Positions 17,166 through 26,127 of a stretch of 64,000 nucleotides of DNA are shown in pieces; positions within the stretch are counted from its first letter, which is position 1; every line of letters starts with the position of its first letter. A program made the position numbers and the translations under genes. Under the pieces are notes generated by a model. It ran no database searches. It had not been told where the DNA came from and worked only from the letters and a program-made list of their open reading frames with translations. This DNA is from MGBC163016 sp964649145. Its GTDB lineage: Bacteria > Actinomycetota > Coriobacteriia > Coriobacteriales > Eggerthellaceae. Location: NCBI GenBank assembly GCA_964649145.1, contig CAZYOQ010000003.1, positions 1-64,000 on the forward strand, written 5' to 3'.

Positions 17166-17669
17166 ATGTCAGATCCAATTTTTTCGCGTACTAGCATTCG
17201 TAAATTTACAGATGAGCCAATTTCCGATGAGCAGATTGAGCAATTGATGAAGGCGGGAATGGCTGCCCCTTCTGCGGGAAATCAGCAGCCATGGGAATTC
17301 TTCTTGACGCGTGACGCAGATGTCAAGCAGCGCCTTTCTGAATGCAGCCCATATGCAAAACCTGCAGCCAATGCAGATGTGGCTTTGGTTGTGTGCCAGC
17401 GTAGCGGCGATTTGCGTTTTGCCGAATGTGCGACTCAAGATATGAGTGCATGTGTGGAAAACATCCTTCTTGAGGCAGACGCCCTAGGTTTGGGCGCTGT
17501 ATGGCTTGGTATCTACCCTGTGTCTGAAAGAATGGAAGCGGTTGCCAATCTTATCGAATGCGGCAGCAATTTGACGCCATTTGCGCTTGTGGCAATTGGG
17601 CATCCAGCGGAAAGCTTTGAGCCGCGTAGCGCCAATAGATTTGACATGTCTCGCGTCCACTGGATCTAA
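17166..17669 (+). CDS. Small nitroreductase-family flavoprotein
   Basis: 167 aa, the short form of the family. RTSIRKF at residues 8-14 and APSAGNQQPWEF at about 36-47 are FMN-contact motifs, and GLGAVWLGIYP at about 112-122 is the second conserved region. It would use NAD(P)H to reduce nitroaromatics, quinones or similar compounds; the natural substrate is unknown. AGGAGG lies 5 nt before ATG 17166. It stands alone between the hip locus and the lipoprotein cluster. Confidence 0.88.
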   Translation: MSDPIFSRTSIRKFTDEPISDEQIEQLMKAGMAAPSAGNQQPWEFFLTRDADVKQRLSECSPYAKPAANADVALVVCQRSGDLRFAECATQDMSACVENILLEADALGLGAVWLGIYPVSERMEAVANLIECGSNLTPFALVAIGHPAESFEPRSANRFDMSRVHWI

Positions 17670-17776
17670 ACGCAGCCATCAATCTCTGCCTGAATACTTT
17701 CTTTGATTGCCTTAAGCCTCACTTTAGCGAGGCGTGATAAAAACACACTGTAAGTTTATATCGAGCAAGGAGAAAT

Positions 17777-19741
17777 ATGAGGAAAGCAGGATTAGCGGCA
17801 GGTGTTCTTGCCTTTAGCTTGATGGTATTCGGTCTTGTGGGATGCAACTCTTCACAAGAGACCATAGTTGGCAAAGTGACTGCAGTAGATGGAACAAACA
17901 TCACTTTAGCCTTAGGCGAATTTGAGGAAAACGATCAGGGCGACTTTGGCGGTCGCGGGGGCGACTCAGAATCTGAGCCGCCAGCTATGCCAGAAGGCGA
18001 TGCAAACTCATCAGATGCGTCCAGCTCTGATGCTTCTGATGGGGATGCTAAAGGTGGTACCCCACCAGAAAAGCCTGAAGGCGACAATAGTGATAATAAC
18101 AACGCTGATGGTGGCAAGGGCAGCTCTGACAATGCCGACAGCAGCTCAGACAGTAGTAGCTCAGACAGCGACTCTGATAGCAGCGCCGCCAACAGCAACA
18201 ACTCTGACAGCGCCGACGGCAACGCTCAAGGTGGCACCCCGCCCGAAAAGCCTGAAGGCGAAGATTCCAACAGCTCTGATGGCGAATCTTCTGAAAACGG
18301 CCAAGGAGGCCCTGGCAATGGTGAAGCTCCGTCTGATATGAAAGGCGGCATGCGCGGCGGTAACTTCACTGAAAATGGCGAGACCGTAAGTATCGATGTT
18401 AGCAGCGCGACTTTCACCAACGACAACTCTGACATACAAGTTGGCGATATATTGACCATCACGCTTGCTAGCGAAGGCAAGGCAGAAACCGTGACAATCG
18501 AAAATGTGCGAGGTGCAATGGGTGGTTCCGGCAATTCTGGAGAGGTTAATCAGGGCTCTGCTGCGAACACGATAGATTCCGATGGCGAATATTCCGATGA
18601 AACCTACACTTCAACAGGCGACGACGAGAACGCACTTCGTCTGACCAATGGTGCTACCGTTTCGCTTAGTGGTGTCAGTGTAGATAAGAGTGCAGGCTCA
18701 AGCTCTAACGTGGAAGATGGCGATTTTTACGGAATGAACGCGGCGTTGCTCGCAACCGATGGTGCACAAGTTACAATCACTGGCGCAAATGTCAAATCGA
18801 ACGCTCAAAATGGAAATGGTGTCTTTAGCTATGGCGAGGGCACGGTCGTAAATATATCCGACTCTACGATCGACACTTCCGCCGACAACTCTGGTGGTAT
18901 TCAAACCACAGGTGGCGCGACCATGAACGCGAGCAACTTAACCGTGAATACATCTGGAAATTCCGCTGCGGCAATTCGCTCTGATCGTGGAGGTGGAAGT
19001 GTAAATGTTGAAGGCGGAACCTATACCTCAAATGGTACCAATTCGCCAGCAGTTTATTCCACGGCAAACATTTCTGTATCTAATGCAACACTTTCTGCAT
19101 CTTCCTCTGAGGCGCTTGTAATCGAAGGCCAAAACTCCATTGCTCTTTCAAATTGCGATGTTACAGGCAATATGAGCGATACAGAAGGTTCAAGCTCTAA
19201 TATAAACGTGCATAACGTCATGATTTATCAATCGATGTCGGGAGATGCTGAACAGGGAACCTCTACTTTTTCCATGGAAGGCGGAACGCTTACCTCTAAC
19301 AATGGCGACATGTTTTACGTGACGAACACCCATAGTGTGATGACGCTAAAGGGCGCGAATCTAATTAATAAAGATGACGAAGGCCGCCTACTTCTTGTTT
19401 CTGGAAACGATGCTTCTAACGGGTGGGGCACGGCAGGCAAAAATGGAGGTCAGCTTGAGCTTACAGCCGACAGCCAAACACTGGAAGGCGCAATCGAGGT
19501 TGATAGCATTTCAACTTTGCAGCTTGACCTTAGCAATGGCTCGACTTTGACAGGAACCATAAACATCATTGACAATGAACAAGGCGGAGACGCGGTAGAC
19601 AACAACGCTGTTGTGACTATAGATGAAGGTAGCACTTGGAATCTGACGGGCGATTGTAAGATTACCAGCATCGACAACAAGGGGACTATCAACTTCAACG
19701 GTCATTCGATTACGCTGTCCGATGGAACCGTCCTTAGCTAA
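17777..19741 (+). CDS. Surface lipoprotein with Ser/Asp repeats and beta-helix domain
   Basis: 654 aa. A lipoprotein signal ends at LVGC (C23). Residues 30-55 (VGKVTAVDGTNITLAL) look like a small DUF5666-like barrel. Residues about 60-195 are low-complexity Ser/Asp/Asn/Gly with two GGTPPEKPEG repeats (18052 and 18232), then the barrel seems to resume (VSIDVSSATFTN, DILTITLASEGK), so the low-complexity block interrupts it. Residues about 270-650 show regular short turns rich in Asn, Thr and Gly, as in right-handed parallel beta-helices. AAGGAG precedes the ATG. The first gene of a set with a two-component system and ABC transporter, so it may be the regulated output or cargo; its ligand is unknown. 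Confidence 0.75.
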   Translation: MRKAGLAAGVLAFSLMVFGLVGCNSSQETIVGKVTAVDGTNITLALGEFEENDQGDFGGRGGDSESEPPAMPEGDANSSDASSSDASDGDAKGGTPPEKPEGDNSDNNNADGGKGSSDNADSSSDSSSSDSDSDSSAANSNNSDSADGNAQGGTPPEKPEGEDSNSSDGESSENGQGGPGNGEAPSDMKGGMRGGNFTENGETVSIDVSSATFTNDNSDIQVGDILTITLASEGKAETVTIENVRGAMGGSGNSGEVNQGSAANTIDSDGEYSDETYTSTGDDENALRLTNGATVSLSGVSVDKSAGSSSNVEDGDFYGMNAALLATDGAQVTITGANVKSNAQNGNGVFSYGEGTVVNISDSTIDTSADNSGGIQTTGGATMNASNLTVNTSGNSAAAIRSDRGGGSVNVEGGTYTSNGTNSPAVYSTANISVSNATLSASSSEALVIEGQNSIALSNCDVTGNMSDTEGSSSNINVHNVMIYQSMSGDAEQGTSTFSMEGGTLTSNNGDMFYVTNTHSVMTLKGANLINKDDEGRLLLVSGNDASNGWGTAGKNGGQLELTADSQTLEGAIEVDSISTLQLDLSNGSTLTGTINIIDNEQGGDAVDNNAVVTIDEGSTWNLTGDCKITSIDNKGTINFNGHSITLSDGTVLS

Positions 19742-19832
19742 GTTTGTATTCGATAATAAGCTGCAATTCACGCAACCTTGTGTTTGTTGTAAAGGGAGGT
19801 GGGTTGCAGCATCAGTTTCAGGAAAGTGAAAA

Positions 19833-20510
19833 ATGCGTTTGTTGGTTGCTGAAGATGACCCGCGCTTGTTAAAGTCGCTCGTGCACATCTTCAAGACGAA
19901 CAATTATTCTGTCGACGGCGTCTCAAATGGAGACGATGCCTTGACGTATGCGTCATCTGGCGATTACGACGGCCTTGTTCTGGATATTATGATGCCCGGG
20001 CGTGACGGTATAGAACTTCTTCGCGAACTTAGGGAAAAGGGAGACAAAACCCCGGCACTATTTCTTACAGCTCGAAGTGAGGTTTCCCAACGCGTTGAAG
20101 GCCTTGATGCTGGTGCCGATGACTATCTTCCCAAACCTTTCTCTACCCCTGAACTTTTGGCTCGTGTTCGAGCCATGCTTAGGCGAAAAGAAAACTACAC
20201 CCCCGATACGTTGAAGTTCAACGGTGTGGAGTTGGATGTTTCTACATACGAGCTTATTTACGAGGGGAAAAAGCAAGCACTTGGTAGCAGGGAATTCCAG
20301 ATCATGGAGATGCTTATGCAGCATCCTGGCAACATTATTTCTTCTGACCGCTTTATGGAACAAATCTGGGGATGGGATAGTGATGTCAACGTTAGCGTTA
20401 TTTGGGTTCACGTATCAAACCTTCGAAAAAAGATAGATGCAATCGGAGCTGCGATTAACATCAAGTTCGTTCGTGGCGTGGGATACGCCCTAGAGGAAAG
20501 AAGTGATTAA
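19833..20510 (+). CDS. OmpR/PhoB-family response regulator
   Basis: 225 aa. Receiver domain with acidic pocket E7-D8-D9, phospho-acceptor D51 (LVLDIMMPG), T79 and K101 (YLPKPF), followed by a winged-helix output domain from about residue 125 (VSNLRKKI, FVRGVGYAL). It overlaps the kinase gene by 8 bp. The likely target is this cluster. Confidence 0.95.
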   Translation: MRLLVAEDDPRLLKSLVHIFKTNNYSVDGVSNGDDALTYASSGDYDGLVLDIMMPGRDGIELLRELREKGDKTPALFLTARSEVSQRVEGLDAGADDYLPKPFSTPELLARVRAMLRRKENYTPDTLKFNGVELDVSTYELIYEGKKQALGSREFQIMEMLMQHPGNIISSDRFMEQIWGWDSDVNVSVIWVHVSNLRKKIDAIGAAINIKFVRGVGYALEERSD

Positions 20511-21846
20511 GGAACTTCGAAAGAGATTCGTTCTTGTAACGTCTATCACGGTTGCCGCAGTGTTTGGCATCGTGTTTGCGTGCGTGGCTCTTATGAGTAT
20601 CTCTCAGATGGATGGGTCTTTGGATAGCATCACTTCTGTTATCGCAGAAAACGGTGGCGAGTTCGGCGATCCAGTCGATGAGCTGGACAATTCAGGTGAT
20701 GAGCTCGGCGACTTGGGCAACTTAGGCGATCTAGGTGAGGCTAGCGATTCAAGTAATGGCGACACAGGCGACACTGGCAGCAATTTGCGCGAGCCTTTTC
20801 GTCAAGAAGGGCCGCGTGATAGAGGTTTTAGTCGAGACACTCAGCTTTCAACGCGCTATTTTGTAGTCTGGATGGGTTGGGATGGCGAGTTTTCCAACCA
20901 AGACACTAAGCATGTGTCCTCTGTTACTGAAAGCCAGGCGCTTGAATATGCCAGGGAGGCGTTTGTATCCAAATATGATACCGGCTGGATCGGCGACTTT
21001 CGGTATCGTGTGGCTTCTGATGAAAACGGCAAGATTGCGGTATTTGTAAGTGGAGAACGCGAAAAATCCTCTACATTCAGTCAGCTAAACCTAATACTTA
21101 TTCTTTTTATAATCAGCTTCCTTGTGATTTTTGTTTTGATTTTCATCGTGTCGAAGCGGGTGGTGAAGCCTATAGCAGACAGCTACGACCGTCAAAAGCA
21201 ATTCGTAACAAATGCTAGCCATGAGCTTAAAACGCCTCTCACTATCATGATGTCTGATTTGGATATTGTTGAATCGGAGGTTGGAAAAAGCGAGTGGATT
21301 GACGACATTCGCGCAGAGGGATCGCGTATGGGTTCTTTGATAAACCAACTGGTTTCACTTGCGAGAATGGATGAGCAAAATACCTCATTAGACGTCACTG
21401 AATTCAGCTTGTCGGACTTGATCCTAGACAGTGTTTCGGAATTCGAGAGTTCGGCATCCAAGAAAAGCCAAACTTTAAAGACCAAGGTATGCGCAGACGC
21501 GAAGTTTTTGGGCGACGAGCGCCTTATTCATAACCTCATGGGCATACTGATGGATAATGCCGTCAAGTATTGTGATGAAGGCGGTCTTATAAAGGTATCG
21601 CTAACAACTCACGGAAAAAATCATACTATATCTGTTGAAAACACATATGAAGGTGCGAGCAACGTCGACTTAGATCGCATATTCGAAAGATTCTATCGTG
21701 AAGACAAGGCGCGTACCTCAAACGGGAGTTTTGGTGTGGGGCTTTCTATTGCCCAAGCCTTGGCTAAGGCACATCATGGCGATATTTCTGCCTACGTGTC
21801 TGGCTCTTCTGTAATTGGATTTAAGGTCAATTTGCGTTCTTTATGA
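20503..21846 (+). CDS. Sensor histidine kinase
   Basis: 447 aa with a GTG start at 20503. Membrane segments at about 12-33 and 196-216 bracket an external sensor domain containing a Gly/Asp/Leu-rich low-complexity stretch (residues 60-95). The H box is FVTNASHELKTPL with H240. N box NLMGILMDNAVKYC and G boxes FERFYREDK and GSFGVGLSIAQA are intact. Cognate of the overlapping response regulator. The signal is unknown. Confidence 0.94.
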   Translation: MIKELRKRFVLVTSITVAAVFGIVFACVALMSISQMDGSLDSITSVIAENGGEFGDPVDELDNSGDELGDLGNLGDLGEASDSSNGDTGDTGSNLREPFRQEGPRDRGFSRDTQLSTRYFVVWMGWDGEFSNQDTKHVSSVTESQALEYAREAFVSKYDTGWIGDFRYRVASDENGKIAVFVSGEREKSSTFSQLNLILILFIISFLVIFVLIFIVSKRVVKPIADSYDRQKQFVTNASHELKTPLTIMMSDLDIVESEVGKSEWIDDIRAEGSRMGSLINQLVSLARMDEQNTSLDVTEFSLSDLILDSVSEFESSASKKSQTLKTKVCADAKFLGDERLIHNLMGILMDNAVKYCDEGGLIKVSLTTHGKNHTISVENTYEGASNVDLDRIFERFYREDKARTSNGSFGVGLSIAQALAKAHHGDISAYVSGSSVIGFKVNLRSL

Positions 21847-21958
21847 AATAAATGTATCTACGAAGTTTCCTTTAGTTCCGCTTAAGGCAGTTTGCCTATA
21901 GTCTCTGCTTGCAGGCAAAATCTATTCTTATACAGGCTTAGAAAGGCTCGGTTCCACA

Positions 21959-23092
21959 ATGAGTGAAACTGAAATATCGAAAGACTTGCGCAAGAATCGC
22001 AGTTTCGTCGCCAGACATAAAGTCGGTCTGATACTTGGCATAGTACTTGTTATTTTGATAGTGCTGGTAGTTGCGCATCTAGTGGCAAACTCGCCCGTGC
22101 GTCAGAACGATGAAGCGCAGGCTTCATATAGCGTCGAAGAGGTTAGTTCGGGCACGATCTCGAAAACGGTTTCTGGAAGTGGGACTTTAGAAGCAATCAC
22201 TCAGGAGACCTTCACGGCATCAAGCGACGGCGAGGTTAAGAAAGTCAAGTTCTCTGCAGGAGATACCGTTGAAGAAGACGATGTTATTGCCGTCATAACC
22301 GACGATGATGGTGACAAAGAAACGATTCAAGCCTCCTTCGATGGTGTGATCACTGAACTATCCATCAGCAAAGGAGATACCGTAACCAAAGGTGCGCAAA
22401 TCGCACAAGTCATGGGCACGGATGGCTTCACCATGGATATTTCTGTTGACGAGTCGGATATTGATCTTGTGGAAAAAGACCAGGACGTCGACTTCAGCAT
22501 AGAAGCATCTTCTGAAAGCTATACAGGAAAAGTTGCCTCGATATCGTATAACGGCACTGCAAGCAACGGTACTACCACCTTCCCGGTCAGCGCGACCATC
22601 GATTACGAAGAAGGCCTGTATCCGGGAATGACTGCAACGGCTCAAATCGTAATAGAGGAAAGCGAGGAAGGCCTTATAGTTCCGGTTGCGGCCGTAAAAA
22701 CCTCAGGTGACGAGAAATATGTATACCTAGCACCAGATGGGTCAAGTGCCGGTGAATCGCTTGAAAGTGATGCGGTTGACCTATCGTCTTTAGAGAAGGT
22801 CTATGTAGATACCGACATGTCTGACGACTCGTATATATCGGTCACCGGTGAAGGGCTTGTCGCGGGTGCTTTGATTATCGTGGCCACAGAAAACACAGAA
22901 GAGGAATCCGATTCAAAAGGCGGCTTTGATGGCGAAGACGGGATGGGCTTCGATAAATCTGCTCGCGGAGACATGATGGACGGCGAAATGCCCAGCGGTG
23001 GCGCAATGGGTGCAGGGGGGTCTTCGGATGGCGGCACACCTCCTCAGGGAAGCGGAAACTCGGGAGATACCGCGAGAGGTGCGTCGCAATGA
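21959..23092 (+). CDS. MacA/HlyD-type adaptor protein (first copy)
   Basis: 377 aa. One N-terminal membrane segment (about residues 22-45), a biotinyl-lipoyl-like hairpin (KKVKFSAGDTVEEDDVIAVI, then FDGVITELSISKGDTV) and a beta-barrel (YPGMTATAQIVIEE). The last 60 residues are Gly/Ser/Met-rich low complexity with GGTPPQ, echoing the GGTPPEK repeats of the lipoprotein. It would link the MacB-type transporter to an extracytoplasmic partner. Its stop overlaps the ATPase start by 4 bp. Confidence 0.88.
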   Translation: MSETEISKDLRKNRSFVARHKVGLILGIVLVILIVLVVAHLVANSPVRQNDEAQASYSVEEVSSGTISKTVSGSGTLEAITQETFTASSDGEVKKVKFSAGDTVEEDDVIAVITDDDGDKETIQASFDGVITELSISKGDTVTKGAQIAQVMGTDGFTMDISVDESDIDLVEKDQDVDFSIEASSESYTGKVASISYNGTASNGTTTFPVSATIDYEEGLYPGMTATAQIVIEESEEGLIVPVAAVKTSGDEKYVYLAPDGSSAGESLESDAVDLSSLEKVYVDTDMSDDSYISVTGEGLVAGALIIVATENTEEESDSKGGFDGEDGMGFDKSARGDMMDGEMPSGGAMGAGGSSDGGTPPQGSGNSGDTARGASQ

Positions 23093-23766
23093 TAAAGCTC
23101 TCGCATATAAATAAGTCATACCAAATAGGCGAGGAAGAGCTTCACGTGCTCAAAGATGTGAACTTACACGTCTTGCCGCACGAGTTTCTCTCGATTCTAG
23201 GACCTTCGGGTAGTGGGAAATCTACTTTAATGAACATTATCGGATGCTTAGACGTTCCCGATAGCGGCGACTATATTCTAGATGGGGAATACGTCAAAGA
23301 TTGCACCGATGATGAACTTAGCATGATTCGCGGCTCGAAGATCGGCTTTGTTTTCCAGCAATTCAATTTGTTATCAGACTTGACGGCTTACGAAAATGTC
23401 GAGACCCCGCTTCTCTATCACAAGGTTTCTTCCGAAGAGAGGCGCGCGCGTGTTATAGAAAAGCTTGAACAAGTTGGCTTGGCCGACCGAATGAACCATA
23501 AACCCTCACAGCTATCTGGCGGCCAACAACAGCGTGTAGCCATTGCCAGAGCCCTTGTAAGCGATCCTTCCATAATCTTGGCAGACGAGCCAACCGGAAA
23601 TCTAGATTCTGCATCTGGCCGGGAAATTATGGGCATTCTTAAAGGGCTTTGGAGCCAAGGTCACACAATAGTTCTAATTACCCACGACTCTGATGTTGCC
23701 AATAACGCGCAGCGTAAAGTTTATGTGCATGACGGTGTTCTCAGCGAAGATGGGAGCAGGTCATGA
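23089..23766 (+). CDS. MacB/LolD-type ABC transporter ATPase
   Basis: 225 aa. Walker A GPSGSGKST, Q-loop FVFQQFNLL, signature LSGGQQQRVAIARAL, Walker B IILADEPTGNLD and H-loop ITHD are all present. This is the ATPase half; the permease is the next gene with a 4-bp overlap. Such systems act as mechanotransmitters exporting peptides, antimicrobials or lipoproteins, usually not importers. Confidence 0.96.
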   Translation: MIKLSHINKSYQIGEEELHVLKDVNLHVLPHEFLSILGPSGSGKSTLMNIIGCLDVPDSGDYILDGEYVKDCTDDELSMIRGSKIGFVFQQFNLLSDLTAYENVETPLLYHKVSSEERRARVIEKLEQVGLADRMNHKPSQLSGGQQQRVAIARALVSDPSIILADEPTGNLDSASGREIMGILKGLWSQGHTIVLITHDSDVANNAQRKVYVHDGVLSEDGSRS

Positions 23767-24923
23767 TAGGCAAGATACTTCAACTTGCGGTGAAGTCGAT
23801 TGGCAACAACAAGATGCGTTCGTTTCTAACCATGCTTGGAATCATAATCGGCGTTATGGCTGTTGTTATTTTGGTTTCTATCACGCAAGGTGCGTCAAAG
23901 GGAATTACCGATAGCATTTCTGAAATGGGTGCAAACAGGATTTTGGCAACCGTAACCGACGAGGATGTGACTATATCTCTAGAAGATGTCGAAGAGATCG
24001 ATTCGTATCCATCCATTAGCGCTGTGGCACCCATCATTTCCACAAGCCAAACCGTTCGAAAAGATGGCGAGGCTGGATCCTATTCGATAGTTGGAATAAC
24101 ACCTGACTACTTCGAAGTTCAAGGCATCAGCGTGCAAAAGGGAAGGGAGATCGTGCCTTCCGATAACGATTCGACCACTTCTGTATGTGTGCTTGGAACA
24201 GAAGTGGCTACCGATATGTTTGGAACATGGGATGCAGTGGGAGGAACCATCGTTATTGGAAGCGGCGTCTATACAGTAGTAGGCGTGCTTGCAGAACAGG
24301 GGTCAAGTCTGCTTGGGTCTGAGGACAGCAAGATACTTATCCCCTTTGCTACTGCTGCAGTTATCACAGGCGAGGCCGGTGTAAGCAGCTTCTATGTTTC
24401 GGCAGCTAGCGACGAGATGGTTACCCCTGCGATGAACACCGTCAATTCGTTTTTGTTGCGTCAGACGCGTGATGAAGATGCGTATACCGTGAGCAATCAG
24501 TCTGAGGTGCTTGATACGATGGACGACGTAACAAACACTATGTCGCTTCTGCTTGCAGGTATCGCTGCAATATCGTTGATCGTTGGCGGGATAGGCATTA
24601 TGAATATCATGCTTGTATCTGTTACTGAAAGAACTCGCGAGATAGGCATACGCAAGGCTATAGGCGCGAAACGCAAGCATATACTGCTTCAATTTTTAAG
24701 CGAGTCATGTATCTTGTCGGTTATGGGTGGAGTTATAGGGCTTGTTTTGTCGATGCTTGCTATCGAGATTTACAACATTGCTACATCCTCTTCAGTTTCC
24801 ATGAATTTCTTGATAGCTCTTGGAGCCATATTATTCTGCGCGGTCATAGGGGTTTTGTTTGGTAGCTATCCGGCAGCAAAGGCTTCTCGTTTGCAGCCAA
24901 TCGATGCACTAAGGACGGCATGA
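23763..24923 (+). CDS. MacB/FtsX-type ABC transporter permease
   Basis: 386 aa with the family layout: one N-terminal membrane helix (about 20-42), a large extracytoplasmic MacB-PCD domain (about 45-255), then three C-terminal helices with GIGIMNIMLVSVTERTREIGIRKA. It overlaps both neighbours by 4 bp, indicating a tightly coupled operon. Confidence 0.95.
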   Translation: MIGKILQLAVKSIGNNKMRSFLTMLGIIIGVMAVVILVSITQGASKGITDSISEMGANRILATVTDEDVTISLEDVEEIDSYPSISAVAPIISTSQTVRKDGEAGSYSIVGITPDYFEVQGISVQKGREIVPSDNDSTTSVCVLGTEVATDMFGTWDAVGGTIVIGSGVYTVVGVLAEQGSSLLGSEDSKILIPFATAAVITGEAGVSSFYVSAASDEMVTPAMNTVNSFLLRQTRDEDAYTVSNQSEVLDTMDDVTNTMSLLLAGIAAISLIVGGIGIMNIMLVSVTERTREIGIRKAIGAKRKHILLQFLSESCILSVMGGVIGLVLSMLAIEIYNIATSSSVSMNFLIALGAILFCAVIGVLFGSYPAAKASRLQPIDALRTA

Positions 24924-26089
24924 TGAAGAAGAAATGGAGCATGAAATACAAGCTGGGCTTAGTTGCTTGCATCGCTGTTATTGTTGTTCTTGCGGCTTTT
25001 GTTGTGATGCCGCGCCTTTTAGTGAAAGATACCTCTACAAATGTCGCTACGGTCTATAGTGTAGACCAGGTTTCATACGGCTCAGTTTCTAGGTCGATAT
25101 CGGGAAGCGGCAATTTGGAAGCTCGCACCCAAAGCACGCTTAGCGCTGATGAAGACTGCGAAGTCACGAAGGTTAAGAAGTCTTCAGGGGAGGTTGTTTC
25201 TTCTGGTGACGTGATAGCTGTTCTTACTAATGACGATGGCGATACAGAAAAAATAACTGCGCCATTCGACGGCGTCATAACAGAGCTTTATGTAAAGAAG
25301 GGCGACGATGTATCGGCGGATGGTGAAGTCGCACAGGTCATGGCAAAAAGCGGCTATGACATGGAAATTTCCATTAACGAATCAGATATCGGGCTCGTTT
25401 CAATTGGTCAGACGGTGCTGTTCGATATTGATTCTGTGAAAGATGAATACGAGGGAAGCGTTACCGAAATTTCTTATGATGCGACAACGGATGGCGGGGC
25501 AACTGTTTTCAGTGCTGTTGTTACCGTAGGCTACATTGAAGGTGTATACCCAGGAATGAACGCGACAGCCGAGATTACTGTCGATAAGAGCGCAGAAGGG
25601 CTAACGGTACCGGTAAGCGCGGTTTGCTACGACGATGACGACGAGACTTTCGTCTATCTTGCACCGGACGGTGCTTCTTTGGCTCTTGAGTTTACCTCCG
25701 ATGAATTGAACTTAGAAGAATGCACGAAAGTGCCCGTAACAGCAGGTATTTCGAATGGCATGACCATATCTGTTACAAGCGACGAGCTTGGCGAGGGAGA
25801 CCTAATTCTTGTTATCACCGCTATATCAGATGCCACCGAATCTGAAAGCGAAGATGAGGACGATGAGTCCATGACCATGGGTGGCATGGGAGCTATGGGC
25901 GCAACGGGTCGCGAAGACTTAGGGTCGGGAGGAGATCGCGACTCTGGGCAGCGATCTGACTTTAACCAAGGCGGTTCTAATTCTTCAGGTGGCGCTGTCC
26001 CTAGTGGAAGCGCCCCAAGCGGAAGCGGCTCTGGTGGCAGTGCTACAGGTGGCAGCGCCTCTGGCTCCACTTCCTCACAAGGTTCTTAA
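24920..26089 (+). CDS. MacA/HlyD-type adaptor protein (second copy)
   Basis: 389 aa, clearly related to the adaptor at 21959 (shared layout: VEQVSYGSVSRSISGSGNLEA-like start, ITAPFDGVITELYVKKGDDV, YPGMNATAEITV). One N-terminal membrane helix. The tail of about 85 residues is Gly/Ser/Ala-rich with SGS/SGG repeats. It is unusual to find two adaptors bracketing one ATPase-permease pair; they may form a hetero-oligomeric duct. Start overlaps the permease by 4 bp. Confidence 0.87.
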   Translation: MMKKKWSMKYKLGLVACIAVIVVLAAFVVMPRLLVKDTSTNVATVYSVDQVSYGSVSRSISGSGNLEARTQSTLSADEDCEVTKVKKSSGEVVSSGDVIAVLTNDDGDTEKITAPFDGVITELYVKKGDDVSADGEVAQVMAKSGYDMEISINESDIGLVSIGQTVLFDIDSVKDEYEGSVTEISYDATTDGGATVFSAVVTVGYIEGVYPGMNATAEITVDKSAEGLTVPVSAVCYDDDDETFVYLAPDGASLALEFTSDELNLEECTKVPVTAGISNGMTISVTSDELGEGDLILVITAISDATESESEDEDDESMTMGGMGAMGATGREDLGSGGDRDSGQRSDFNQGGSNSSGGAVPSGSAPSGSGSGGSATGGSASGSTSSQGS

Positions 26090-26127
26090 GCTGCGAGTGT
26101 ACGGATAAATTGAAGGTAGGGAAACTT

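Noticed and set aside
17716..17733. GCCTC/GAGGC hairpin after the nitroreductase gene
   Set aside because: Only a 5-bp stem with an 8-nt loop and no T tract; too weak to call a terminator.
17922..18439. Long alternative frames on both strands over the lipoprotein gene
   Set aside because: They are by-products of the Ser/Asp/Asn repeat codons and carry no ribosome site or domain.
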